The notes under the pieces were generated by a model, which did no database searches, was not told the DNA's origin, and saw only the letters and a program-made list of their open reading frames with translations. A DNA stretch of 64,000 nt from Micromonospora lupini (GTDB taxonomy: Bacteria > Actinomycetota > Actinomycetes > Mycobacteriales > Micromonosporaceae), in NCBI RefSeq assembly GCF_026342015.1, contig NZ_JAPENL010000001.1, forward strand, positions 496,001 to 560,000, written 5' to 3'. Both the position numbers and the translations under genes were made by a program. This document shows, piece after piece, positions 17,759 through 26,113 of the stretch (its first letter is position 1; each line of letters opens with the position of its first letter).

Positions 17759-17799
17759 GGGGAGCACGCCGAAACTTCCTCGCGAACCCGGGGTCCCGT

Positions 17800-17824
17800 G
17801 ATTGAGTACCTACGGAGCGGGAAC
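17800..17824 (+). promoter_or_regulatory. Sigma-B-type promoter of the sigma-STAS gene
   Basis: GATTG (17800-17804), 14-base spacer, GGGAAC (17819-17824). This fits GNNTN-N14-16-GGG(T/A)A. It leaves a leader of about 145 bases before the ATG at 17980, longer than for the other members. It implies positive autoregulation of the sigma factor. Confidence 0.45.
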
Positions 17825-17979
17825 ATCGCTGGCTGCGACGGCTTGATTGCGCCGCGTAGAGGCGTTGTCGCCCGCTGGCATCCCAGTCACTGACCCACTT
17901 TCCGGCCCGGTGCGTGGCCCGACCACGCGCACGACCGGTTTCCCGATCCGGGCGGGGGACCTTCCTGAGGGAGGCGCGG

Positions 17980-19122
17980 ATGTTCGGACAGACGAGCACG
18001 ACCACGACCACACCACCACCCACCGAGCGCGGTCTGGAGGACCTGGACGCGGCGGCTCTGGCGTACGCGGCCCGGATCGCGGGGCTGCCGCCGGAGCGGC
18101 GGGGGGAGGCCCGGGACGACCTGGTGCGCTTCGCGCTGCCGTTCGCCGGGCGACTGGCCCGCCGCTACCGGGGCCGTGGGGAGCCGCTGGAGGACCTGGA
18201 GCAGGTGGCCCGCCTCGGGCTGGTCAACGCCGTCGACAGGTACGACCCGGAACGGGGCTCGTTCACCGCGTACGCGGCGATCACCATCGTCGGCGAGATC
18301 AAACGGCACTTCCGGGACCGTACCTGGGGCGTGCACGTGCCCCGGCGGCTGCGCGACCTGATCCTCGAAGTGGGGCAGGCCACCGCCGCGCTGACGAGCG
18401 AGCTGTCCCGGGCGCCGTCGGTGGCCGAGCTGTCGGCCCGCCTGGAGACGCCGCAGGAGGAGATCCTCGCGGCGCTTGAGTCGGCGGCCGGCTACAGCCC
18501 GGCGTCCCTGAACGCGCCGGTCGGCGGGGAGAGCTCCGCCGAGTTCGGTGACCTGGTCGGCGAGTCGGACAACGCACTCGAATCGGTCGACGACCGGGTG
18601 ACGGTGAGCGGCCTGCTGCACCGGCTGCCCTGGCGCGAACGCCGCATCCTCGCCATGCGCTTCTACGGCAACCAGACCCAGGCGGAGATCGCCGCCCGGT
18701 TCGGCATCTCGCAGATGCACGTGTCCCGGCTGCTGTCGCGGGCGCTGACCTGGCTGCGGCAGGCAATGCTCGCCGACGCGCCGCCGCCGTGGCAGAACGG
18801 GGCCGCCGAACCGGACCCGGGCAAGACCCGCATCTCGGTGCGGCAGAACGGCGACGGGGTCGTCGTCGAGGTCGGCGGCGAGGTGGACCGGGACGGCGCG
18901 GACCAACTGCGCCGCGCGATGCTGGAGGCCGTCAACTGCCAGCCGAGCGAGGTCGTCGTCGACCTGGTCGGCGCGGGCGGCTTCGACGCCGGCGGAATCG
19001 CCGCGCTGATGGCGGGGCGGGACGCGGCGGAGCGTACCGGCGTGCCCTTGCGGCTGACCCGGGTGCAGCCCGCGGTGCGCCGCTCGCTCACCGCCGCCGG
19101 CCTGGCGCCGGCGCGGGACTGA
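17980..19122 (+). CDS. SigB/SigF-type sigma factor fused to a STAS domain
   Basis: A 380-residue protein. Region 2 lies at about 50-120 (EPLEDLEQVARLGLVNAVDR, TAYAAITIVGEIKRHFRD) and region 3 follows at 120-190. Region 4 at about 212-260 ends in the helix-turn-helix QAEIAARFGISQMHVSRLLS. After a linker, residues about 285-375 form an anti-sigma-antagonist (STAS) domain. The usual phosphorylatable DSSG loop reads FDAGG, so the Ser is replaced by Ala. Normal SigB/SigF proteins end after region 4, so the fusion is unusual. It probably directs the GNNTN-GGGTA promoters found across the window. The ATG has GAGGGAGG upstream. Confidence 0.9.
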   Translation: MFGQTSTTTTTPPPTERGLEDLDAAALAYAARIAGLPPERRGEARDDLVRFALPFAGRLARRYRGRGEPLEDLEQVARLGLVNAVDRYDPERGSFTAYAAITIVGEIKRHFRDRTWGVHVPRRLRDLILEVGQATAALTSELSRAPSVAELSARLETPQEEILAALESAAGYSPASLNAPVGGESSAEFGDLVGESDNALESVDDRVTVSGLLHRLPWRERRILAMRFYGNQTQAEIAARFGISQMHVSRLLSRALTWLRQAMLADAPPPWQNGAAEPDPGKTRISVRQNGDGVVVEVGGEVDRDGADQLRRAMLEAVNCQPSEVVVDLVGAGGFDAGGIAALMAGRDAAERTGVPLRLTRVQPAVRRSLTAAGLAPARD

Positions 19123-19140
19123 CCGCACACGGACGAACGA

Positions 19141-19170
19141 AGGGCCGACACCCCGCGGGGTGCCGGCCCT
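19141..19170. terminator. Bidirectional terminator hairpin
   Basis: AGGGCCG and CGGCCCT flank the palindromic core CACCCCGCGGGGTG, with one mismatch between. It sits between the convergent sigma and ctaD genes and can serve both. Confidence 0.8.
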
Positions 19171-19187
19171 TGCGCGCGTACCGCAGG

Positions 19188-21179
19188 TCAGTGCTCTTCG
19201 GTCTCGCCGTCGCTGTGCGGGTGCCGCCAGCGTTCGTGCGGCTTCGGCGCGTCCTCGGCGTCCTTCGGCGCGTCGCTCTGCTCGAAGCTGGGCCGGCGGA
19301 CGCCCTCGGGCTCCGGCACGTCGACCGGACGGGCGCCGGACTCCGGCGCCGGCTGGTACGCGACCGCGTCCCGGGCGCCGTGCGCGCCTTCGGCGGCCGG
19401 TGACTCCGGCGCGTGGTGCTCCATGTGTATCTCGTCGCCGAAGTGCTGCGGCGGCTTCGTGGTGCGCTGCGGCAGATCCCGGCCCAGGTCGGCGACGAGG
19501 GGGCCGTACTTCAGGTCGAACGCCGGGCGCTCCGAGCGGATGCGGGGCATCTTGTCGAAGTTGCGCAGCGGCGGCGGGCAGGTGGTAGCCCATTCGAGGG
19601 AGTTGCCGAAGCCCCACGGGTCGTCGACCGTGACGATCGCCCCGTACCGCCAGGACTTCCACGCGTTGTAGATGAAGAAGAGCGTGGACAGGCCGAGGAT
19701 GAAGGCGAAGATGCTGGAGATGGTGTTCAGCGTGGTGAAGCCGTCGGAGGGCAGATAGTCGGCGTACCGGCGGGGCATGCCCTCGGCGCCCAGCCAGTGG
19801 TGCACGAGGAAGGTGCCGTGGAAGCCGATGAACATCGTCCAGAAGTGCGCCTTGCCGAGCCGCTCGTCGAGCAGTCGGCCGGTCATCTTCGGCCACCAGA
19901 AGTAGTAGCCGCCGAAGAGCGCGAAGACCACGGTGCCGAACACGACGTAGTGGAAGTGCGCCACCACGAAGTAGCTGTCGTGGGTGTGCCAGTCGACCGG
20001 AGGGCTGGCCAGCAGCACGCCGGTGAGGCCGCCGAGCAGGAAGGTGACCAGGAAGCCGATGGCGAACAGCATCGGCGTCTCGAAGGTGAGCTGCCCCTTC
20101 CACATGGTGCCGATCCAGTTGAAGAACTTCACTCCGGTGGGCACCGCGATCAGGTAGCTCAGGATGCTGAAGAACGGCAGCAGCACCTGGCCGGTGGCGA
20201 ACATGTGGTGCGCCCAGACCGTCATGGACAGCACGGTGATCGCGATGGTGGCCAGCACGATTCCGGTGTAGCCGAACAGTGGCTTGCGGGAGAACACCGG
20301 GATGATCTCGGTGATGATGCCGAAGAACGGCAACGCGATGATGTAGACCTCGGGATGGCCGAAGAACCAGAACAGGTGTTGCCAGAGCATCGGTCCGCCG
20401 GTGGCGGCGTCGTAGACGTGCGCGTTGAGCAGGCGGTCGGCCGAGAGGGCCAGCAGCGCGGCGGCCAGCAGCGGGAACACCAGGATCACCAGCACGCTTG
20501 TGAACAGCATGTTCCAGGTGAAGATCGGCATCCGGAACATGGTCATGCCTGGCGCGCGCAGGGTGAGGATCGTGGTGATCAGGTTGACCGCGCCGAGGAT
20601 GGTGCCCAGTCCGGAGAGGACCAGGCCGACGACCCACATGTTCGCGCCCACGCCGGGGCTGTTCTCGACACTGCTCAACGGGTTGTACGCGGTCCAGCCG
20701 AAGTCCGCCGAGCCGCCTGGCGCGAGGAACCCGCCGACCACCATGAGGCCGCCGAACAGGTACAGCCAGTAGGCAAGCGCGTTGAGCCGGGGGAACGACA
20801 CGTCCGGCGCGCCGATCTGGATCGGCACGATGAAGTTGGCGAACCCGAAGGCCGCGGGCGTGGCGAACAGCAGCAGCATCACCGCGCCGTGCGAGGTGAA
20901 GAGCTGGTTGTACTGCTCGGAGGAGAGGAACTGCAGGCCCGGTCGGGCCAGCTCGGCGCGCATCACCATCGCCTGCAGGCCGGCCACCAGGAAGAACCCG
21001 AAGGACGTCAGCAGGTACAGCAGGCCGATCTGCTTGTGGTCGGTCGTGGCGAGGAACTTGATCAGGGAGTTGCCGGGGACCGGTGCCCGCAGGGCTCCGG
21101 GGAAGCCCCCGAAGCGGGCCGGTGCCAGGATCGCCGGGCCCCGATCGCGACCGGGTTCCGTGGTTACCCGCTTGGGCAT
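19188..21179 (-). CDS. ctaD: Cytochrome c oxidase subunit I
   Basis: A 663-residue, multi-pass membrane protein that reduces oxygen at the heme a3-CuB centre. Ligands are intact: His97 (heme a), His275-Tyr279 (HPEVY, CuB and cross-linked Tyr), His324-His325 (CuB), His408 (heme a3) and His410 (heme a). After the last helix (about 560) comes an acidic, Pro/His-rich tail of about 100 residues, longer than usual. No subunit II, III or assembly genes are adjacent, so this is an orphan copy that would need partners encoded elsewhere. A strong sigma-B-type promoter precedes it, suggesting a stress-induced oxidase variant. Confidence 0.97.
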   Translation of the reverse strand: MPKRVTTEPGRDRGPAILAPARFGGFPGALRAPVPGNSLIKFLATTDHKQIGLLYLLTSFGFFLVAGLQAMVMRAELARPGLQFLSSEQYNQLFTSHGAVMLLLFATPAAFGFANFIVPIQIGAPDVSFPRLNALAYWLYLFGGLMVVGGFLAPGGSADFGWTAYNPLSSVENSPGVGANMWVVGLVLSGLGTILGAVNLITTILTLRAPGMTMFRMPIFTWNMLFTSVLVILVFPLLAAALLALSADRLLNAHVYDAATGGPMLWQHLFWFFGHPEVYIIALPFFGIITEIIPVFSRKPLFGYTGIVLATIAITVLSMTVWAHHMFATGQVLLPFFSILSYLIAVPTGVKFFNWIGTMWKGQLTFETPMLFAIGFLVTFLLGGLTGVLLASPPVDWHTHDSYFVVAHFHYVVFGTVVFALFGGYYFWWPKMTGRLLDERLGKAHFWTMFIGFHGTFLVHHWLGAEGMPRRYADYLPSDGFTTLNTISSIFAFILGLSTLFFIYNAWKSWRYGAIVTVDDPWGFGNSLEWATTCPPPLRNFDKMPRIRSERPAFDLKYGPLVADLGRDLPQRTTKPPQHFGDEIHMEHHAPESPAAEGAHGARDAVAYQPAPESGARPVDVPEPEGVRRPSFEQSDAPKDAEDAPKPHERWRHPHSDGETEEH

Positions 21180-21220
21180 GGCTGCTCACCCCGTCGTTAC
21201 GGCAGAAAGGACGGGCGTGC

Positions 21221-21246
21221 CTACCCGACCCTCGCACCATGTAACC
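21221..21246 (-). promoter_or_regulatory. Sigma-B-type promoter of ctaD
   Basis: On the minus strand GGTTA (21246-21242), 15-base spacer, GGGTAG (21226-21221). The ATG at 21179 is 41 bases beyond, the same spacing as for the STAS-ATPase, DUF4383 and ClpC genes. Confidence 0.65.
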
Positions 21247-21304
21247 AGGCTGAAGCGGTAATTTCGGTCAGATCGCCGGTACCGGTCGAAGCCGCCCCGC
21301 GCGC

Positions 21305-22033
21305 TCAGGTCGCCGGCAGCATCGCCCAGACGGCCTTGCCCTGCCCCGCGGGCACGCTGCCCCACCGCTGCGCCAGCTCGCGGACCAGCAGCAGCCCCCG
21401 GCCGCCCTCGGCCCGCAGATCCAGTCCGGCGGGCTGGGCGGCCTCCCGGCTGCCGTCCACCACCGCCAGGTGCAGGTACGGCCTGCGCAGCGTCACAGTC
21501 ACCTGCATGGGGGTTCCGGCGTGCCGGACCACGTTGCCGACCAGTTCGCTGAGCACCAGCGCGGCCGGGCCGGCCGCGTCGGGCAGGTTCCACCTGGCGC
21601 ACGCGTCGCCGACAAGCTCCCGGGCCCGCCTGCAGGCCCCGGCCACCGGCTCCAGCCGGGCCCGCATCCGCAGCGCCCCGGCCGCGCCTGCCACCCGGGT
21701 CGCCTCCGCGCAGTCCTGCGACACAGGCACCACCCGGCAGGTCGTCGACTCGGCCAGCCAGCGCGCCGCGGCCGGCGGCGGCGCGCACAGCACCACAGGC
21801 ACGGCAGGCCACTCCTCGGCCCGCCGGGCCGTCGCCGCGAACACCGACAGCGCCAGCCGGTCGCGCACGGTCACCCGCGCGAGGTCGACCACAAGCGCCT
21901 CCGGCTGGGCGGCCAGGGCCCCGTCAAGCGCCTGGTGCACCGAGCGCATCGTGCCCAGGTCGAGGGCGCCGGTGAGCTGGACGACCGCCACCGGTGCGGC
22001 CTCGCGCACCTCGCAGGTGATCCGGCTGGCCAT
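21305..22033 (-). CDS. STAS domain fused to HATPase (anti-sigma-like) domain
   Basis: A 242-residue protein joining two partner-switching modules. Residues 1-110 are a STAS domain (VVQLTGALDLG, EALVVDLARV) whose phosphorylation loop reads RDRLALS, not DSSG. Residues about 120-240 are a GHKL ATPase like RsbW/SpoIIAB: N box SELVGNVVRHAG, G1 box LAVVDG and G2 box GGRGLLLV. RsbW-type proteins phosphorylate antagonists and bind sigma factors, and having both roles in one chain is unusual. A perfect sigma-B-type promoter precedes it. It may regulate the nearby sigma-STAS protein, but that is inference. The ATG has GAGGG upstream. Confidence 0.85.
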   Translation of the reverse strand: MASRITCEVREAAPVAVVQLTGALDLGTMRSVHQALDGALAAQPEALVVDLARVTVRDRLALSVFAATARRAEEWPAVPVVLCAPPPAAARWLAESTTCRVVPVSQDCAEATRVAGAAGALRMRARLEPVAGACRRARELVGDACARWNLPDAAGPAALVLSELVGNVVRHAGTPMQVTVTLRRPYLHLAVVDGSREAAQPAGLDLRAEGGRGLLLVRELAQRWGSVPAGQGKAVWAMLPAT

Positions 22034-22073
22034 CGGCGTGCCCTCGATTCGCTGGTCGGTCGGGATCTGCCCA

Positions 22074-22099
22074 CTACCCGGGGCCCCGCGACACCAAAC
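22074..22099 (-). promoter_or_regulatory. Sigma-B-type promoter of the STAS-HATPase gene
   Basis: On the minus strand GTTTG (22099-22095), 15-base spacer, GGGTAG (22079-22074). This is a full match to the SigB/SigF consensus, 40 bases before the ATG at 22033. Confidence 0.7.
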
Positions 22100-22144
22100 C
22101 GGACCGGTCCGCCGGGGGACGCAGGTCACGCCTCGAGGCGCAGG

Positions 22145-22603
22145 TCAGCGGCGTGCCCGCCCGGTCAGCAGACCCAGCGCGATCAGGCCCAGCCCGAGGC
22201 CGAGGTGCAGCCAGCCGTCGGCGACGTTCACCGGCAGGACGTTCGCCCCGGTGTCGTGGTCGACCGCCAGCCCGTACAGCCAGAGCACCAGGTAGACGGC
22301 GCCGCCGCCGATGAGGAAGGTCCGCGCGCCGCTCACCGTCCGCGCCAGCGCCAGGCCGACCACCCCGAACAGCAGGTGTACGAGGTTGTGCAGCACCGAG
22401 ACCTGGAAGACGCCGAACAGGAACGCGCCCGAGCCGTGCCCGGCGAAGCGCAGACTGTCCGTACCGCTGGTGATCCCCGGGACGAAGCCGAGCACACCGA
22501 CCAGCAGGAACAGCACGGACGCGGCGCTCGCCGCTCGGCGTACCGGCGGCTTGCCGTCGGCCGGGTTGGCCCGGGCCCGGGAGTGCGCCATCGGTCCGAC
22601 CAT
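22145..22603 (-). CDS. DUF4383 family membrane protein
   Basis: A 152-residue integral membrane protein with four predicted helices: about 25-45 (AASVLFLLVGVLGFVPGI), 65-85 (VSVLHNLVHLLFGVVGLALA), 95-115 and 130-148. The second helix contains HNLVHLLFG, typical of DUF4383. The function is unknown; relatives often sit in stress-induced actinobacterial loci. The ATG at 22603 is preferred because GAGGAG lies six bases upstream; a GTG directly before it is possible. A sigma-B-type promoter (22643-22667) precedes it with the standard 40-base spacing. Confidence 0.85.
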   Translation of the reverse strand: MVGPMAHSRARANPADGKPPVRRAASAASVLFLLVGVLGFVPGITSGTDSLRFAGHGSGAFLFGVFQVSVLHNLVHLLFGVVGLALARTVSGARTFLIGGGAVYLVLWLYGLAVDHDTGANVLPVNVADGWLHLGLGLGLIALGLLTGRARR

Positions 22604-22642
22604 CACCGGCTCCTCGCTGCGCGACGGGCGTGAGCGGTGCGC

Positions 22643-22667
22643 CTACCCGTTGCCGCCGACGGCAAAC
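22643..22667 (-). promoter_or_regulatory. Sigma-B-type promoter of the DUF4383 gene
   Basis: On the minus strand GTTTG (22667-22663), 14-base spacer, GGGTAG (22648-22643), 39 bases before the ATG. It lies inside the hairpin that terminates the upstream glycosyltransferase operon, so the two signals share bases. Confidence 0.65.
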
Positions 22668-22684
22668 GCGCCGGCGGCAACGGG
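22646..22684 (-). terminator. Terminator after the glycosyltransferase operon
   Basis: CCCGTTGCCGCCG (22646-22658) pairs with CGGCGGCAACGGG (22672-22684) over a 13-base loop. It lies just past the stop of the minus-strand GT4 gene. There is no T-run, as is usual in high-GC actinomycetes. Confidence 0.7.
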
Positions 22685-22691
22685 TGGGCGC

Positions 22692-23849
22692 TCAGACCGG
22701 TTGCAGGCGGGGCGTGGTGGCCAGCTCGCGGACCCGCTGGTACAGCTCGACGTAGCGCTGGGCCATCACCGCGGGCGTGAACCGCTGCGCGGCCACCCGC
22801 CGGCACTCGTCCGGGTCGAGCAGGTCGGCGGCGAGCACGAGGTCGTCCAGCTCGGCCTCGTCGGCGGTCAACAGGCCGGTGCGGCCGTGCTCGATCAACT
22901 CCGGCAGGCAGCCCCGGGACGTGGCCACCACAGGCGTGCCCAGGGCCAGCGACTCGACCACCGCCGTGCCGCCCGGCTCCTCCCAGCGCAGCGGGAACAG
23001 CGACGCGCGGGCGCCTGCCAGCAGGTCGTCACGCTTCTGGCCGGCCACGGTGCCGATCCAGCGCACCAGGTCACCGTCGACGTGCGGCGCCACCTCGTCG
23101 AGGAAGAACCGCACGTCCGGGTTCTGCCGGGCCTCGTCGCCGGCAGCGGCCAGGTCGGCCGGGCGATGGTACGGGCCCACCGGCCCGGCCAGCACCAGTG
23201 GCACCCCGATCCGCTGCGCGAGCCGCGCGCCCACGTCCTGCCCCTTGCCCGGGTTGATCCGCCCGAGGATGAGCAGGTGCTCGCCCTTCTCCGGGCGGGG
23301 CCTGCGGTCGGCGTCCACGGCCAGGGGAGTGGACAGGTGCACGTGACCCACTGAGTGCTCGCGCAACGCCAGCGGCGCCCGGGCCAGCTGCGACGCCGAG
23401 ACGCCGTTGACCCGGACCCGGTCGCCGCCGTCCAGGCTGCCGTACAGCGCGGGGTGCTTGGCCAGGTCCCAGTGCAGGGTGTGCAGGGTCGGCGGCCCGG
23501 ACGGCCCCATCGCGGTGAGGGTGGCCAGCCCGACGGCCTCCACGTGGTCGTGGACCAGGTCGATGTCGTCGCGGGAGTGCAGCTCGCGGACCACCCCGGC
23601 CAGGTGCGCCTGGGCGATCCCGCAGACCTGGTTGTACGGCCGTTGCAGCGCCGCGAACTGCCCGTCGGCGAACACCGACACCTTCTCGTCCACCGGCAGG
23701 CTGCTGCTCTCCACCGAGGCGAGCACCACCCGCACGCCGAGTCGCCGCAGCTCCGGCACCAGGGTGGCGATCACGTTCTCGATGCCGCCGTAGCCGGGCG
23801 GGGGCACCGACAGCCACGGGCCGGCGTTCATCAGCACGGTGAGGCTCAT
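22692..23849 (-). CDS. Glycosyltransferase family 4
   Basis: A 385-residue GT-B-fold retaining glycosyltransferase. The N-terminal domain opens with LTVLMNAGPWLSVPPPGYGG, the glycine-rich acceptor-side loop. The C-terminal donor-binding domain begins near EHLLILGRINPGKGQDVG and contains FPLRWEEPGGTAVVESLALG with the GT4 E-x7-E motif. Cytoplasmic; the nucleotide-sugar donor is not predictable. It lies 46 bases downstream of the GpgS-like gene on the same strand and probably belongs to its operon. That suggests a short pathway making a glucosylglycerate-type or related glycoconjugate. Confidence 0.9.
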   Translation of the reverse strand: MSLTVLMNAGPWLSVPPPGYGGIENVIATLVPELRRLGVRVVLASVESSSLPVDEKVSVFADGQFAALQRPYNQVCGIAQAHLAGVVRELHSRDDIDLVHDHVEAVGLATLTAMGPSGPPTLHTLHWDLAKHPALYGSLDGGDRVRVNGVSASQLARAPLALREHSVGHVHLSTPLAVDADRRPRPEKGEHLLILGRINPGKGQDVGARLAQRIGVPLVLAGPVGPYHRPADLAAAGDEARQNPDVRFFLDEVAPHVDGDLVRWIGTVAGQKRDDLLAGARASLFPLRWEEPGGTAVVESLALGTPVVATSRGCLPELIEHGRTGLLTADEAELDDLVLAADLLDPDECRRVAAQRFTPAVMAQRYVELYQRVRELATTPRLQPV

Positions 23850-23895
23850 CGGCTGCCCTCCCGCGCCGTGGCGGTCCGCGGCCGTGCCTCGGCGC

Positions 23896-24906
23896 TCACG
23901 CGGCGGCCACCCGTCGGCGGGGGACCCGGTGGCGCAGCTCGGCCAGCGGCGGGCGCTCCTCGATGGACACGTCGCTGACCACGATCTCCCGGTCCAGGTG
24001 CGGCAGCGTGTCCGACCCGCCCCGGCGGAACTGCGTGAGCAGCGTCTCCGGCATCATGCCGGGGCTGGCCCAGCCGCGTCGTTGCAGCCGGGACCAGGCG
24101 GTCAGCATGATCTGCGCGGACATCCGGCCGAGCGCCGCCGTGTCCTGGTGGCGGTGCTTGCGCTCGCCCAGGTCGACCTGCGCCAACGCGTCCAGGCCGA
24201 CCAGGTCCAGCAGGTCGATCATCATCGCCGTCTCCACGCCGTACCCGGAGACGAACGGCACCTGGGACAGCACGTCGCGGCGGCCGGCGTACTCACCGGC
24301 GAGCGGCTGCACGAAGCCGGCCAGCTCGGGCCAGAAGAGGTTGAGCAGCGGTCGGGCCATCAACTCGGTCACCCGGCCACCGCCGTCCTGCTCCACGCTG
24401 GCGGTGCCCACCAGGGGCCGGTGATAGAAGCCCTTCACGAAGTCCACCGACGGGTCGGTGAGCAGCGGCCCGAGCAGACCGGTGACGAAGTGCGGGCGGA
24501 ACTCCCGCAGGTCGGCGTCGATGAACGCCACCACGTCGCCCTCCGCGGCGGCGAGCCCGGCCCAGAGCGCGTCGCCCTTTCCGGTGAGTCGGGGCAGGCC
24601 CCGGGTCATCGCGTCCTGGCTGACCACCTCCGCGCCGGCGGCGCGGGCCACCTGGGCGGTGCGGTCGGTCGACCGTGAATCCACCACGATCAGTTCGTCG
24701 ACGAGAGCGACCCGATCCATCAGGTGTTCCCGGATGGTCGACACGATCGCGCCGACAGTCGCCTCCTCGTTGCGTGCCGGCAGCACCACGCTCACCCGGT
24801 TGTCTCCCTTGGCGCGCAGCAGCCGGCGTGCCGGCCAGTCCGCCGCCGAGGTGGTCCGGTACGTGGCCCACGCCTCCACCACCGGTGACACGGTCGTATC
24901 CCGCAC
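23896..24906 (-). CDS. gpgS: Glucosyl-3-phosphoglycerate synthase-like GT2/GT81 glycosyltransferase
   Basis: A 336-residue GT-A-fold enzyme resembling mycobacterial GpgS, which joins glucose from UDP-glucose to 3-phosphoglycerate. That is the first step to glucosylglycerate and methylglucose lipopolysaccharides. Motifs are VVLPARNEEATVG for the nucleotide, the metal-binding D-A-D in FIDADLREF (about 138) and GERKHRHQ late in the chain. Length is close to that of GpgS. The GTG at 24906 is chosen because GGAGG lies seven bases upstream; a TTG at 24936 extends the frame but has no signal. A sigma-B-type promoter precedes it, back to back with that of the divergent oxidoreductase. Confidence 0.85.
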   Translation of the reverse strand: MRDTTVSPVVEAWATYRTTSAADWPARRLLRAKGDNRVSVVLPARNEEATVGAIVSTIREHLMDRVALVDELIVVDSRSTDRTAQVARAAGAEVVSQDAMTRGLPRLTGKGDALWAGLAAAEGDVVAFIDADLREFRPHFVTGLLGPLLTDPSVDFVKGFYHRPLVGTASVEQDGGGRVTELMARPLLNLFWPELAGFVQPLAGEYAGRRDVLSQVPFVSGYGVETAMMIDLLDLVGLDALAQVDLGERKHRHQDTAALGRMSAQIMLTAWSRLQRRGWASPGMMPETLLTQFRRGGSDTLPHLDREIVVSDVSIEERPPLAELRHRVPRRRVAAA

Positions 24907-24948
24907 GGGCACCCCTCCGTTTCGTGCGTGGAACAAGCGGGGTCTCTA

Positions 24949-24975
24949 GTTCCCACTCGCCACCTCGCGCTAACC
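24949..24975 (-). promoter_or_regulatory. Candidate sigma-B-type promoter of the GpgS operon
   Basis: On the minus strand GGTTA (24975-24971), 16-base spacer, GGGAAC (24954-24949). The start codon at 24906 is 42 bases beyond. GGGAA replaces GGGTA, as before the sigma gene. Confidence 0.45.
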
Positions 24976-25034
24976 GTTCCCAGCGCAACAGCTTGATCAC
25001 GATGGTGACATCGCCGCGTTCCCAGGTGATGAAC

Positions 25035-25060
25035 GTTTGATTGCGCACACCCCAGGGGAC
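25035..25060 (+). promoter_or_regulatory. Candidate sigma-B-type promoter of the Gfo/Idh/MocA operon
   Basis: GTTTG (25035-25039), 15-base spacer, GGGGAC (25055-25060), 43 bases before the ATG at 25103. One base differs from GGGTAC. It diverges from the GpgS promoter at 24949-24975. Confidence 0.4.
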
Positions 25061-25102
25061 TGCTCCCACCGAAGTCGAAACGTTCTCGAAAGAGGTTGTC
25101 GA

Positions 25103-26113
25103 ATGGTTGGATGCCGGGTGGGTCTCGTGGGCGCCGGCGGGGTGGCACAACGTCATGCGCGGGTGCTGTCCGGGTTCGACGACGTCGAACTGGTCGGTGT
25201 GACCGACGTGGTGCCGGAGGCGGCGTCCGCGCTCGCCGCCCAGCACGGCGGGCAAGCCTTCCGTGACGTCGCCGAGCTGCTGGCCGCCGCCCCGGACGCG
25301 GTGTACGTCTGCGTGCCGCCCTTCGCCCACGGCCCCGCCGAGGAGACGGTGATCGACGCCGGGGTGCCGATGTTCGTGGAGAAGCCCGTCGCCGTCGACC
25401 TGGTCACCGCCGAGCGCGTCGCCGACCTCGTCGCCAGGCGCGGGCTGCGCACCGCTGTCGGGCACCACTGGCGCTACCTGAGCGTGCTCGACCAGGCCCG
25501 CGAGCTGCTCGCCGACCGTCCGGTGCGGATGGTCAGCGGCGCCTGGCTGGACAAGGTGCCGCCGGTCGCCTGGTGGTCGCGCCGCGACCGCTCCGGAGGC
25601 CCCGTGGTCGAGCAGGCCGCCCACGTGCTGGACCTGATCCGGGTGCTGGCCGGCGAGGTGACCGAGGTCACCGCGTACGGCAACGGCACGCCCCCGCCTG
25701 TCGACGGCGCCGACATCGACTCGGTGACCACCGCCACGCTGCGCTTCGCCGACGGAGCGGTCGGCACGCTCAGCGCGGCCTGCGTGCTGGGCTGGAAGCA
25801 CCGGGCCGGGCTGGAGATCCTCGCCGACGGGCTGGCCCTGGCGCTGACCGAGGACGGTCTGCTGATCCGCGACGCCGACGGCGAGCGACACGTCCCCGCC
25901 GATCCGGAGGCCGCCCGGGTGGCAGTGGACCGCGCCTTCGTCGACGCGGTACGCGGCGTCGGCGACGACGTCCGCGTTCCGTACGCCGAGGCGCTGCTGA
26001 CCCAGCGACTGGCCCTCGCGGTGGCCGACTCGGCCCGCACCGGCCAGACGGTGCGGCTCGCCACGCCGGCCGAGCCGGTCGCGCTGGTCAGCGGGGTGAG
26101 CGTCGATGCGTGA
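25103..26113 (+). CDS. Gfo/Idh/MocA family oxidoreductase
   Basis: A 336-residue NAD(P)-dependent sugar or cyclitol oxidoreductase. The N-terminal Rossmann fold starts VGLVGAGGVAQRHARVL, and the EKPVA motif near residue 94 carries the catalytic Lys. The C-terminal alpha/beta domain binds the substrate. The start ATG has AGAGG seven bases upstream; 22 in-frame upstream codons were rejected. It overlaps the next dehydrogenase gene by 8 bases, so both are translated together. It is divergent from the GpgS operon, sharing a regulatory region with back-to-back sigma-B-type promoter candidates. The two arms may make or modify the same sugar. Confidence 0.85.
   Translation: MVGCRVGLVGAGGVAQRHARVLSGFDDVELVGVTDVVPEAASALAAQHGGQAFRDVAELLAAAPDAVYVCVPPFAHGPAEETVIDAGVPMFVEKPVAVDLVTAERVADLVARRGLRTAVGHHWRYLSVLDQARELLADRPVRMVSGAWLDKVPPVAWWSRRDRSGGPVVEQAAHVLDLIRVLAGEVTEVTAYGNGTPPPVDGADIDSVTTATLRFADGAVGTLSAACVLGWKHRAGLEILADGLALALTEDGLLIRDADGERHVPADPEAARVAVDRAFVDAVRGVGDDVRVPYAEALLTQRLALAVADSARTGQTVRLATPAEPVALVSGVSVDA

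Noticed and set aside
17887..21240. An 1117-codon minus-strand frame spanning the sigma gene and ctaD
   Set aside because: It is out of frame with ctaD and antisense to the sigma factor, and it runs through the terminator hairpin at 19141-19170.
19413..22295. A 960-codon open frame on the plus strand opposite ctaD and the STAS-HATPase gene
   Set aside because: It is an antisense frame created by high GC. The minus strand encodes clear CtaD and STAS-ATPase proteins there, and the plus-strand product is Arg/Gly/His-rich with no family features.
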